This document shows positions 51,751 through 62,475 of a stretch of 64,000 bases of DNA, piece by piece. The notes beneath the pieces were generated by a model, which did not search any database, was not told the origin of the DNA, and saw nothing but the letters and a program-made list of their open reading frames with translations. Every line of letters starts with the position of its first letter. Within the stretch, counting starts at the first letter, position 1. This DNA comes from Epiperipatus broadwayi. Lineage: Eukaryota > Onychophora > Udeonychophora > Euonychophora > Peripatidae. The position numbers were made by a program, and so were the translations under genes. The stretch lies in assembly GCA_028023455.1 (NCBI GenBank), contig JAQFVV010012512.1, forward strand, positions 62,001-126,000. Reading direction: 5' to 3'.

Positions 51751-54560
51751 GTAGAAAGGAAAAACAATTTATTAAAAATACTGCGAGTGATTCACATGTA
51801 AAAAAATTATCCCAGCATAAAGGTTCTTCTGATGAAATTTCTCTGTTGGCGAAAGGTTTTAATTATGCACTGGCTCCTAAATGTGTTCCAGTTAAAACTA
51901 TTTTATGCAATACAGAATCTTCCTTACAAATATAGACTTACACACAGCTGATCTTATTAGATTTGAAGTTTGTAATGTCTTAAAAAATATGAAACTACCA
52001 AAAAATAATTTATCTAAAGGAGAATTTATTGCACTTTAACATTTAAAAAAAGATGATTGTATTGTTGTTATTCCAGCAGATAAAGGGAATTCGACGGTTG
52101 TACTTAATCGTTTAGATATTAATAATAAAATTGTAGATTTATTAAATGGTGAAACTTACAAAAAAATTATTAGAGATTCTCTGACATATTTAGAGAAAAC
52201 GACAAAATGTCTAATTAAACGTTCTAGTATAGATGAAAAAATGAAAATTAAAATTTCTCCAAGAGAAGGTTTTTCATTATATCCTAAATTTTCTGGTTTG
52301 CCTAAAATTCATAAACCTGAGATACCATTGTAAACCATTGTATGTTATAGGTTCTACCACATATGCTTTGGATTGATATTTAGCCCAATGCTTGCAACCA
52401 TTGACAGACAAGATTCCATCAAGAATTAAAAATTCTTATTTCTATAATTAAAAACTTAGAACTAACTGGAACTAATTTATTGGTAAGTTTTGATGTTTCT
52501 TCTATCGTTAGTAATATTTCTGTTGAAGAAGCATTAAGTATAATAGCACAATACAATGGTTTACTTGATTTTATTATTCCATTAGTGAAGCATTGCCTTG
52601 AAAATACATTTTTTGTTTATAATTCTCAAAAATTTAAACAAATTAAAGGTCTTTCTATGGGATCTCCACTGTCACTATAATTTCTGATCTTTCAGGAATA
52701 ATTTTGAAAGTCAAGTATTATGTGCAGCTACTAAAAAACCTTCTATTTGGCTTAGATATGTAAATGGTACATTTGTCATATGGCCTCATGGCATTGATGC
52801 CTTAAATTCTTTTCTTGTTTTTATAAATAATTGGCATCCAAATATTAATTTTACTATCAAAATGAAAAATAGCAGATCACTTTCTTCTCTAGAGGTTTTA
52901 ATTGCAAGAAAATGTGATGAAACATTATCAATATCATAAACAATGAGGATTGCCAATTCCTCTATAAGCTTTGTGATAAATGCTTAGCCAGAGCCACTTA
53001 AAATATCTCTGTCAGGAACCCCTTCCCAAACCCCTGACCATGGTTTCGTGCTTTGGCACTCTTCAGAGAGGTTTCAAAGTAGGGTCAGACACTAGATCTA
53101 AAAATACCAACCCAAAGCCAAGCACCTATCTAAAACGTATCTATTGAGTGTGAAAAATCTGAAATTTTCAGACATCTACATGTCTTCAAACCCAGCTATC
53201 CAACTTAAATAGCTATATGGGGCTGATAGATCTTCAACCATACCATATATTAGTAGTCTTAGCAATATAAAATTGCATAAGACTTATGGAAGAGACTATA
53301 AATAGTCAAAATAAGAGTATAGATCACATGACCCTATCTCTCAAGCTTGTAAGTTATAAACAATGAGGATTTCCAATTCCTCTATTTATAGTCTCGGCCA
53401 TAAGTCTTATGCAATTGTATATTGCTAAGACTACTAATATATGGTATGGCTGAAGATCCATCAGCCTCATATAGCTATTTGAGTTGGATAGCTGGTTTTG
53501 AAGACATGTAGTTGTCTGAAAATTTCAGATTTCCCACTCATTAGATAACTTTTAGATAGGTGCTTGACTTTGGGTTGGTATTTTTAGATCTAGCATCTGA
53601 ATCTATTCTGACACCTCTCTGAAGAGTGCCAAAGCATGAAACCATGGTCAGGGGTTTGGGGAGGGGTTCTTGACAGAGATATTTTAAGTGCTGGCTCTGG
53701 CTAAGCATTTATCACAAAGCTTATAGATGAAATGGCAATCCTCATTGTTTATAACTTACAAGCTTTAGAGATAGGGTCATGCGATCTATGACTCTTATTT
53801 TGACTATTATCAATATCAGTTTACAGAAAATCCACCCATACAAACAGATATCCTAATTTTAATTTTAATCATCATCCTGCACATTTTTTTCTGTAGCAGA
53901 AAGTATTTTGACTAGAGTTTATAATTTATCTGATAAAGAACATCTTACTCAAGAAATAGAATTTACAAAAAATATTCTACTTTCTAATAATTATAATAAA
54001 AACATCATATGTAAGACTTTACATAACATTAATACTAAAAAAAAGAATAGAATTGACCATTCCTCTTTTAATAGAGTAATTTTAACTTATATTAAAGAGG
54101 TTACTGATAAAATCAGGAGAAGACTATCTTGTTTTAATATAAAAACTACTTTTTCTACAGACAAAAAAAATGGTGATTTTTTATATAAACCTAAAGACAG
54201 AATATTTTTGGAACACCAAAGAGTTTATGAAATTACATGTTTGCAATGCTAGAGAAGCTATGTGGGTCAGTCTAATAGATGAATAAATGTCAGAATTAAG
54301 GAGTTATAGAAATGCTTTAATCAAAAAATTAGCATGTCAGTTATTAATTTCCATTTTTTTAGAAATTGGTCACAAACCTGATTTTGACAACACAAAATAA
54401 TTGCTAATTTGGAAAGATATGATTTAAGAATCATGAGAGAGTCAATTGAAATATTAAAGAGACCTACTTGTTTAAATAGGACTGATGAAGCAAAACCATA
54501 AAACAATAAAATACTAGATTAAATTCAAACTTTACCAAAATCCTTACACAACCATGGTTT
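51751..54560 (+). pseudogene. PLE C, 3' part: reverse transcriptase and GIY-YIG endonuclease, degraded
   Basis: Directly after the gypsy target copy comes KKLSQHKGSSDEISLLAKGF, the PLE N-terminal block, then IVVIPADKGNSTVVLNR, FSGLPKIHKPEIPL, LVSFDVSSIVSNISVEEAL (A motif), NTFFVYNSQKF and GLSMGSPLSL (B motif). The catalytic motif is YVNG at 52757-52768 in place of YVDD, so both Asp are lost. A hairpin element (52937-53805) interrupts the region after it, and coding resumes with VYRKSTHTNRYPNF. The 53908-54252 frame ends YEITCLQC, a stop, then RSYVGQSNR: the GIY-YIG motif. Stops continue through the C-terminus to about 54560. Confidence 0.88.
52937..53805. mobile_element. Hairpin element, family 2, 13-bp target duplication
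   Basis: ATTATCAATATCA at 52924-52936 recurs at 53806-53818, and the PLE C reading frame continues across the second copy, so the 869 bp between are an insertion. Long inverted arms pair (CCCCTGACCATGGTTTCGTG against a CATGAAACCATGGTCAGGGG phrase). The central spacer (53309-53381) repeats the terminal sequence once more. Landmarks CCATGGTTTC and ATAGCTATATGGG tie it to the direct tandem units at 12921-13617. No ORF. Confidence 0.8.
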
Positions 54561-54599
54561 CATCTACTACAAATAGACCTTCTCAAGTGAAAATCAACC

Positions 54600-56630
54600 T
54601 AAAAGAAAGCATATATATACAAACAAACAAACCTTCCCATAATTCATTTCAAACTTCACTTTCCCTTAATATCAAAAGAAGACTTCATAAGATTGATAGC
54701 CTCAGAATCAAGGAGTTTTATCATCAAAGTCTCCTTTATTCTTCTTTTTAACTCATTCTTTTCATAAAAAATAACCGAAGCATTGTTAAACAATATTCTA
54801 TGACCTGTATTCAATTCATGAATATATAAAGCTGAGTTAAGATACCTATGTTTAACTCTACTTATATGAACCTTAACCCTTTCATTAAGGCTAAATTTAC
54901 TATCGCGTACATAAAATTTCCACAACTACATGGAATTTTATAAACAATACCAGAAATAGACCTACTATCAATAGACTGCTTTGAACCATTAAGTAATGAA
55001 TTCAAATCAGAACCTTTCCTCTATGCAACCTTCTTTCCACCTAACAAATGACTATTCCTATAAACCAAATTATAAATTGATGCTTTAAATGGTAAAGACA
55101 AATGGTAAAGACATATAATCATCATCCTTACCAACAAAATTGTTATCCAAATCACGACTATAAACATTCTTATTAAATACCACTTTTTTAATAAATCATG
55201 ACTATAACCCAATTCTACATATTCAGCAGCAAATTGACTTCTTTGAATATCAGCATCATTATTAAAATTATTAAGCCTTCTATTCTGAAAACAAAAATTC
55301 AACAAAGACATTTTTTATGTATAAAAGGCTGATAACTATCAGACTTAATCATATTTCTCAAATTTTTAGGTTTTATAAAATGACTACAAAACAAAACATC
55401 ATTAACCTTCTCAACATTTAAATCTAAAAACTTTAATTTTACAAAATCAAAACCACCCCCCTCAATTGTAAACTTAATACTAGAATCAAAACCATTCAAT
55501 CTACATAAAAACTCTTCTAATTTCTCTTTCTGAATAACAAACAAACAATCATCAACATACCTAACAAATAATTTAATAGAACATGAAAACATATTAATAA
55601 TACACTCCAAATAATCAATATAGACAGCACACATCAATGGAGAAATGACATAACCAATAACCCAACCTTCTCTAATCTTATAAAACACATCATTAGACAT
55701 AAAATACATTGAATCCTCTAACAGCAAAAGCAAATCATGAAAAACCTTAATCTTATCTGCAGAAAAACATTCTATTTTTTTTTTTAAATTGAAAGAAAAA
55801 CATCAATACTTTTTAATCTATTCACTGATTGGTACATATTTTCAACGTCTAAACTACCAAAAACACAATCATCATCCAAAACAAAACCATTTATTTTCTT
55901 AAAAGCTTCAAAAAAAAAAAAAGAAACACAAAATTGACCCAGTTTTATATAATCCTTAAAATATCTTATAATAAATTTTGATATTTTATCAACAATTCCT
56001 CCTGTAAAATCAAAAATACATCTCAAAGGAAAATTATCTTTATGAGACTTCAAATTAAAGAAAACCTTTGGAGCCACAAAATCACTAGGGTAACAATTTC
56101 AATAAGTAGCTCTATCAAAAATCTTTTTTTATTTTCCATAACTTTCATAATCTTAATTAATTTAGATTTTATTTTTTTACCAGGATCAGAATCTAAAATA
56201 GCATATTTTCCATTATTTAATTCTAAAGAAACTTTACTTTTAAAATCAATATTATTTAACAATACAAACCGGCCATTTTTATCTTCTTTTAACAATACCA
56301 CATCATTGGCTTTCAATCTTTTTTTAACAAAACTAATTTCCTTAGGGGCAAAAACATTTTTTTCTCTTTTAAGTAATTGACTATTCAAAATAAGCTGTAA
56401 AGACATTTTATTTTCATCAGAAATATTACTATTACTTTCAATTGCAAAAACAAAATCAAAAATTAAACTTTTATTAGCAAATGGAACAAAGCCAGGACCC
56501 TTAGCTAAAATAGCAAAATCAGATACATTCAAAATATAATTTGACAAATTTAAAACAGATGAAGCATCAGGCGCATTTTCATAAAACCCAAATCTAAACT
56601 CTTCATCTGATCATCTGCTTCAATATATTG
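54600..56630 (-). pseudogene. PLE D: reverse transcriptase and GIY-YIG endonuclease, minus strand
   Basis: Read from 56615 downwards. The N-terminal block (56050-56615) has DFAILAKGPGFVPFANK and a long Lys-rich segment. 55784-56077 has VFFNLKSHKDNFPLRCIFD and FGSLDVENMYQSVN (A motif). 55299-55733 has GWVIGYVISPLMCAVY (B motif) and FVRYVDDCLFVI, with the catalytic YVDD intact. 55021-55311 is the connecting region. 54656-54930 has CSCGNFYVRDSKFSLNERVK, the GIY-YIG domain. About four frame breaks, one a poly-T/A run near 55770-55800, separate the blocks. This is the best preserved PLE reverse transcriptase here. Its 5' side ends abruptly at the element F LTR. The 3' end towards PLE C is not sharply defined. 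Confidence 0.85.
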
Positions 56631-56631
56631 T

Positions 56632-58797
56632 CTTAGAATCTTATGTTTTAAAAATGATGAAGATTATTTCTAATATTAAATAACATTTCTAAAATTAATA
56701 ATTATTGTTTAATATTTTTTTATTACTATGTTTATTATATTCCAACATTGTATTGTTAAAATTTTTATAAATAATATTTCTGGCAAGCTTCCAAAGTTGA
56801 TTGTCATAGAAACACAGAGGGCATGAGTGAGGAGAGACAAAGAGTTTCAAAACTTGAAGAAAGTAAAAAAAATTCTGAGAGAGAAAATGTAAAAAAAAAA
56901 AAACTTAAAAGAATCAAAAAAACTCTCTAAAAGTATTACAACAAATATAAAAAAAAACATTGCAAGGATTCTAATGATATATTTATGGAAATTTTTTATT
57001 ATACTACTGGAGTAATAAAACCATGAAGAGATAGACCCAGAGGGAAATCAGTTCCAAATTTCTGTCAAACGATGGTTCAAGCTCGCTACCTTTAAAAATA
57101 CCTGGATGTCACATAAGATAAGTAATTATAATTTATTTTAAGGTATTGCTAAAAGTAAATAATATTAAAATGATAAAATTATTTAAAGTAAAGCTGGATA
57201 AATTTTTCTTGTTAAACACTAGAACCAACGCTTACTATTCAATTCTAATCATTTTCTATCAATCTTCTGCAAATTAAAATTTAAAATGAAAAAGTTTATC
57301 TACTTAATTTTATATCAAGAAGATAATTTTCTACTGTATAACTTTGCTATTCGCGTATATATAGTGAAATAATTTCAATGCATGCAAATGTCATTTTTAA
57401 CACCCGTCACGGAATTCTAGGATAAAAAAAACTCTTATCATTCTTAACAAATTATGCTTAACAATCGGATAGACATTTTTTTTATGTTATAATTTACTAT
57501 TATCTTTGAAATTAATATGTATGTTTCTTTCAATTTTTTTTTTTTTTAAAAAGAAAACTTAACATGTAATAATGGGATAGTGACAAATATTTTTTTTTAT
57601 TGATTACAATAGATGTACAACCTATTTTTTTTTCGTTTTTGTTTTAAAAGAACAAAACAATGTAACTTCTTATATATTATAATATGATAACATATTTTGT
57701 ATGATCTAGAAATTATACTATAGGTGATTATATATATTCGAGTGTGTGCATGATGCTATAAATTATTATTATTATTATTATTATTTTTTAATTGTATTTA
57801 TTATGCTTAATTTCGCTAATGAACTTTATTTAAAAAAATAAAGAATTAAAACTGTGTCTGTTATAAGTTGAAAGTAGAAATGGTCACAGATGAGTAGATT
57901 ATTTAGATTGGGTTTGGAGATATTAATTAACCCTCACATATATAAGTATAAGGATAAGTGTTTGGTTAGTGTTTTTCCATGCTTGTCTTTAGTTTTGTAT
58001 AATTAGTGTTAGATTGTATACATTGATTATAACAGATATGTGTTGTATAAATTTTTATCATATGTATAAAAGATGATTGATTTATGGCATCATCCAAGTT
58101 CTATGAATAATCTAATAAAATATGTTTCAGAAATACATTATATTTACAATATAATCAAATGCACATATTCGAAAATATATGATTAACATATTAAATAGCA
58201 GTCAATTTTGATTTTACCTTAGAAGAGATGTAATTGGTTATCAAGGTGTATAAATAATATATTTTTTAGTTATTGTTTATTTTTGATTTTATTTTAATAA
58301 ATGTTATATTGAATAAATAGCCCATATGAATTTCTTGATTATATATACGTTCGATTCTCCATTTCCACACACAAACATCTGGTTAACATAACGTAGTTGT
58401 AGAAAATATAGGTTTGTCAATATAAGTCAGGTTTTATTTAATTTGTCTGGTGGTAATAAATTTCAGTATTACAATGCTAATAATATATTTTACTTTGCTT
58501 AGAATAGGTGGTGATTTGGATAAAAAGATACCCAATCCTCATCATTGTCTATACTGTAATAAATGTAATAATTGTCAATTTTGCAACAGTTTTAGTATTG
58601 AATAGATGCTCTGAACATATTTAAATTAACCTCATAGTATTATTGTTTATAGACGTTTTTATCATCCTTGTTGGCCTCATATATAAAGACCATATCCTAT
58701 AATCTCAACTGAGCTAAGCCATAGAATAATTACAATATAAAACCTTTTAAATAAGTTTAAATATAATTTATAATTATAAATTTTATTCTATTTTGCA
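56632..58797 (+). repeat. Left LTR of element F, 5'-truncated
   Basis: From 56632 (TTGTCTTAGAATCTTATG) the sequence matches the right LTR from about 62829 onward to the end of the window, with few differences. The right LTR starts about 355 bp earlier, so the left one has lost that part at its junction with PLE D. The likely 3' end is TTTTGCA at 58797, just before the primer-binding site. The implied full LTR is about 2.5 kb. Several AATAAA motifs lie near 58298-58318. Confidence 0.75.
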
Positions 58798-58803
58798 TTG
58801 AAT

Positions 58804-58816
58804 TGGCGCCTGGGCA
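58804..58816 (+). promoter_or_regulatory. Primer-binding site of element F (candidate)
   Basis: TGGCGCCTGGGCA begins six bases after the inferred LTR end. TGGCGCC is a common start of primer-binding sites in gypsy-type elements, complementary to a tRNA 3' CCA end. The exact tRNA is not identified. Confidence 0.55.
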
Positions 58817-60700
58817 ATTATAAATATAATAAACTAAATAAGTGAAGAAGATGGAGATATATAGGAAGGGTTAAAGTGGCGCACAATGTGGATGGCTCAA
58901 TATATATATATATATACATAGATGCTACAGCTGCCAAGGGTTTAAATGGTTATCCAATCATGGGGTCTTGATTACTTAAGTCTCATATCTTGCAGAGTGT
59001 TTATATTTTTGTTGATATATATTGGCATATATCTGACATGAGAAGTAATCCATTGCCATTAGAATTACTTTATTCCTGTTTTAAGTATACAGTTTTTGCA
59101 AAATTGGTTCCAAAATAGAATCAAGTTGGCAGTTTTCTTATTTAAAGATTTTTATATATATATATCAATCTGGAAGATTAATGGAAATGTTTGATAAAAT
59201 GGAACTCGGGGTAAATGGAGCATTAACTAAGGTTTGAAATAAGCAAATTAGAGTTTGAAATAAGCCCATACCTGAAAGATGTGTAATAGATATATGAATG
59301 TCAGATGTATAGTTTAAAAAAAAAAAAACATTTTTTTAGGTGAAATAAATAAATACAGCCATGAGATAGCTTAGTTTTAATTATAAAGCTATATAAATAT
59401 CACAACTTATACTAAATGTTAAAGTTGATAACATATATATATCTTTTGCTTATCAATTAAATATAGTACTATATATATATATAAATGTATAAAGTTGATA
59501 TACATATATATATCTTTTGCTTATCAATTAAATATAGTACTGATGATAGATAAACATAGAATTATTGATAGTATTAAATTATAAAATGTTAATATTGTTC
59601 ATATTTGGAACACTTCTGTTATAGAAAGTCTATAATTTTGAAGGTTAGATAGCATACTTGATTGTTGGAGTTTTGTTGGTTGGGTTGCAAGTTTTGGTGA
59701 TGGATGGAGAATTTTTGTTATTGTTTTAAGTATATGGTGTATTCATGTCACTGGTGATTGATTGTTCTCATTCACTCCTCCAACCCAAATTATGATATCA
59801 GTTGTTAATTATCATGAAGTAGTTAACAGTAGTCCTGCCATGATTTTGCCTCTAAGACTCCAGAGAGAGCAAGGCATAGTTCTTTCTAATATATATGTAA
59901 TATTTGTCTCTAAGACTCCTAAAGATGAGCAAGACAATATTTTATAAATAGCCCCTAAGACTTGGATGTAAGCAGGGCATTGTGATAGTGTTTGTAGTAG
60001 AACATTATGGGTTGTGGTAGATTAGAGTGACTAAAGTGGGACAATCATCAGAGTGTTCATGGAGAATTGTCTGTTTTAAGAGCAGTGATGGAGTTCTTAT
60101 ATCCATCTCAAAATTGTAAACTGCTGATAATTATTTTGGCTGTCAGTATCTGTTGGATCTTTAGAAGAATGGATGAATATATAACTTGAATATATAGCTC
60201 ATTCTTAAAAGGCTATTTTCTATATTCTTATGCAAAGATTGGTATTTATTGTATTTAAGTAAAAATTGTATATCAGTTGTCATAGTGAATGCATGTCATC
60301 ATTAATTTTATTTTGGTTATGAAATTTTTTGTTATAAATGCTGGTTATAATATTTGAATGCACCCAATACAGCATAAAGATAAATGAATATGTTTAAATT
60401 ATTTTGTTTTTTTATCAGTTGTTTGAATTGGTGTAGTTTGCAATATAACTACAGTGGATCATATAAAATTAAATTTATAATACCAGCTATGTTTAGATTA
60501 ATGTTGTCTAGTTAAATCTTAATGTCTGCTTGCCTATGTGTGTGTGGAAAATCGAACATTATATGGGAAACTAAAATTGTGGAAATTTTATGTCATTTTA
60601 GGTAGTGATGGTGAATATTAATTGTTGATTTGGTGGAGGTTGGAGCTGGTAAACCTTATTCTCTTTAAGTAGTATTAGTAAATTTTTAAGAGATTATAAA
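58817..60700 (+). other. Element F leader, non-coding, with short tandem repeats
   Basis: No gene. 59414-59541 is a two-unit duplication of about 72 bp (TCTTTTGCTTATCAATTAAA in each). 59845-59985 holds three loose units around CTAAGACT and GAGCAAG. The (TA)n at 58901-58917 and other short runs are minor. Confidence 0.6.
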
Positions 60701-62180
60701 ATGGAAGAGTTTAGCTTATATGATAGTTTGGGAGGGTCTCAAGAGACACCATCTCCAGACATGGCTGCATTGTCTCCTGAACTTGAATCAGGAAATGAAG
60801 CTATAGATATGTCCTATGGAGAGTCTAGTAAGTTGAGATATAATATTTGTAAAACCATGGATGATGATATGCTGATGTGGGCCAAATCGTTTTTGGCAAA
60901 ATTAGAGTCTAGATGATTAGAAGATAGAGAAAGGTCAGAAGAGATGTTTAAAGAACTAAAGTCAGGACAAACAGAATTGAAATCAGAACTAAAAGAAATA
61001 AAGTTGAATCAAGATAAGTCAGAGGAAAGGATGGCAGAAATAAAATTGGAAGTTTCAGAAATGAAATCAGAAATGGTAGAAATAAATGCTAGTACAGTTA
61101 GGCAGATGCAAGTTGTGGAGAAGAAAGTAAAAAGTCAGAAATCAGAGATAGCAATAGAAATAAAATTGAGTCAAAAGAAATCAGAGGAGAGGATAGTTGA
61201 AATAAAGTCAGAAATGTCAGAAATAAAATTAGAAGTGAAACTAGAGACAAAGCTAGAAGCAAGGTTAGAAAAACCCAAAATGAAGCTAGAAATGCAACAG
61301 AATATTAATGACCAAGTTATGCAGATTAATAAGAATGTTAGTTTAGCCAGTGATGAAATAGATGTATACAAAGAACTTAGTGAAATAGTTAATCAGGATT
61401 CAAAATTAGAGAAAATTGAAGATATAGACATGCTTAAGGAGTTCAAGAAGAATCTTGATAAACAGAAAGAAGTTAATAAATTAATGAAGAAAGAAATAAT
61501 TTCCTTAGACATGAAATATCTAGAAATTTTGGAAAATGAATTGCTAAAGGTTACTGATATTACAGGTAATAAATTTAAAAATAAAAATGAAGACATAATT
61601 CCAAAGTGTGTTCTTGATTATTTAGAACATAAGGTGAAGGTGAATGTTTTCAAAAAAATAGTTTATGGAGATACTAAACATGTAATATGTAGTGTGGAAT
61701 ATTTAATAGAAAGTGTTAGTCATGCTAGAGAAGTTGGTAAGATGAAAATAAAATGTAAAATTAAGAATACAGAGAAGTCTGATTTAAATTTTCTTAGAAA
61801 AGTTAGTAATCCAGAAAGAGATTTAGGCAAAGCCAAAATAAAGCTTAAACATAAAAGTAAGAAGAAAACCAAAGTAGATTTTATGAGAGAGATAATTAAT
61901 CACAATGAACAAATAAAGAAAATTAAAGTTAAGTTCAAAGAGATGAGTAAAGAGAAGGTTAATATAAATTACCTTAGAAAGATTGTTGATGAAAAAAAAA
62001 GTTGGAAAGGCTAAGATCAAACTCAAAGGAATAAAGGAAGAAGTATTTAATATAAATCATCTTAAGAAAGTTAGAAATAAAGTAAGATATATTAAAAAGG
62101 CTAGAGTTAAATCCAACAAAGTAAAAATGAAATCTTGTAGAGATAAACTTGTCAGAAGAAAGGAAATAAAGAATAATTGA
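60701..62180 (+). pseudogene. Element F Gag-like protein: coiled coil plus basic 30-residue repeats
   Basis: The frame opens at 60701 (MEEFSLYDSLGG), meets TGA at 60914-60916 in a context where TGG (Trp) is likely, and continues in frame to 62014. A nine-A run at 61992-62000 shifts the frame, and coding goes on to 62180, about 490 codons in all. Residues about 75-200 are Glu/Lys-rich heptad-like coiled coil with an internal duplication (DKSEERMAEIK / KKSEERIVEIK). From 61739, four units of 30 residues follow one another (61739, 61829, 61919, 62007) and a partial fifth (62097). Each starts K-x-K-[IV]-K and has a hydrophobic-[DN]-aromatic or His-[LM]-[RK] core. I see no capsid, zinc knuckle, protease or pol. 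Position after the primer site suggests a Gag replacement; function unknown. Confidence 0.65.
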
Positions 62181-62462
62181 GCAAGGTTTAAATTTACTTA
62201 TAATGTTCACAGTTTGGTTCCATGTCCTGCAAGACATGATTAATAAAAGTCATACATATTGTTCAATATCAATTTGTTATTTTTTACTTATTTAATGTTG
62301 CTAAAATATCATAGGAACAAGTGTTTGTAAATGCATTAAATGTTTTTTATCATTTTATGTTTATTTGACAAACATACTTTTCTAATTGAGGAATGATTTT
62401 AATGTAAAATTTGATGTGCTATTAATATTGATTGTTGTTTATCCAATTCGTTTTTCTTTCAT
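62181..62462. other. Element F 3' untranslated part
   Basis: Non-coding sequence from the ORF stop to the polypurine tract. No pol coding is present between them. Confidence 0.6.
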
Positions 62463-62475
62463 AAGGGGGGAGGAT
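62463..62475 (+). promoter_or_regulatory. Polypurine tract of element F
   Basis: AAGGGGGGAGGAT immediately precedes TGTAAC. This arrangement is very common at the 3' LTR boundary of gypsy-type elements. Confidence 0.75.
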
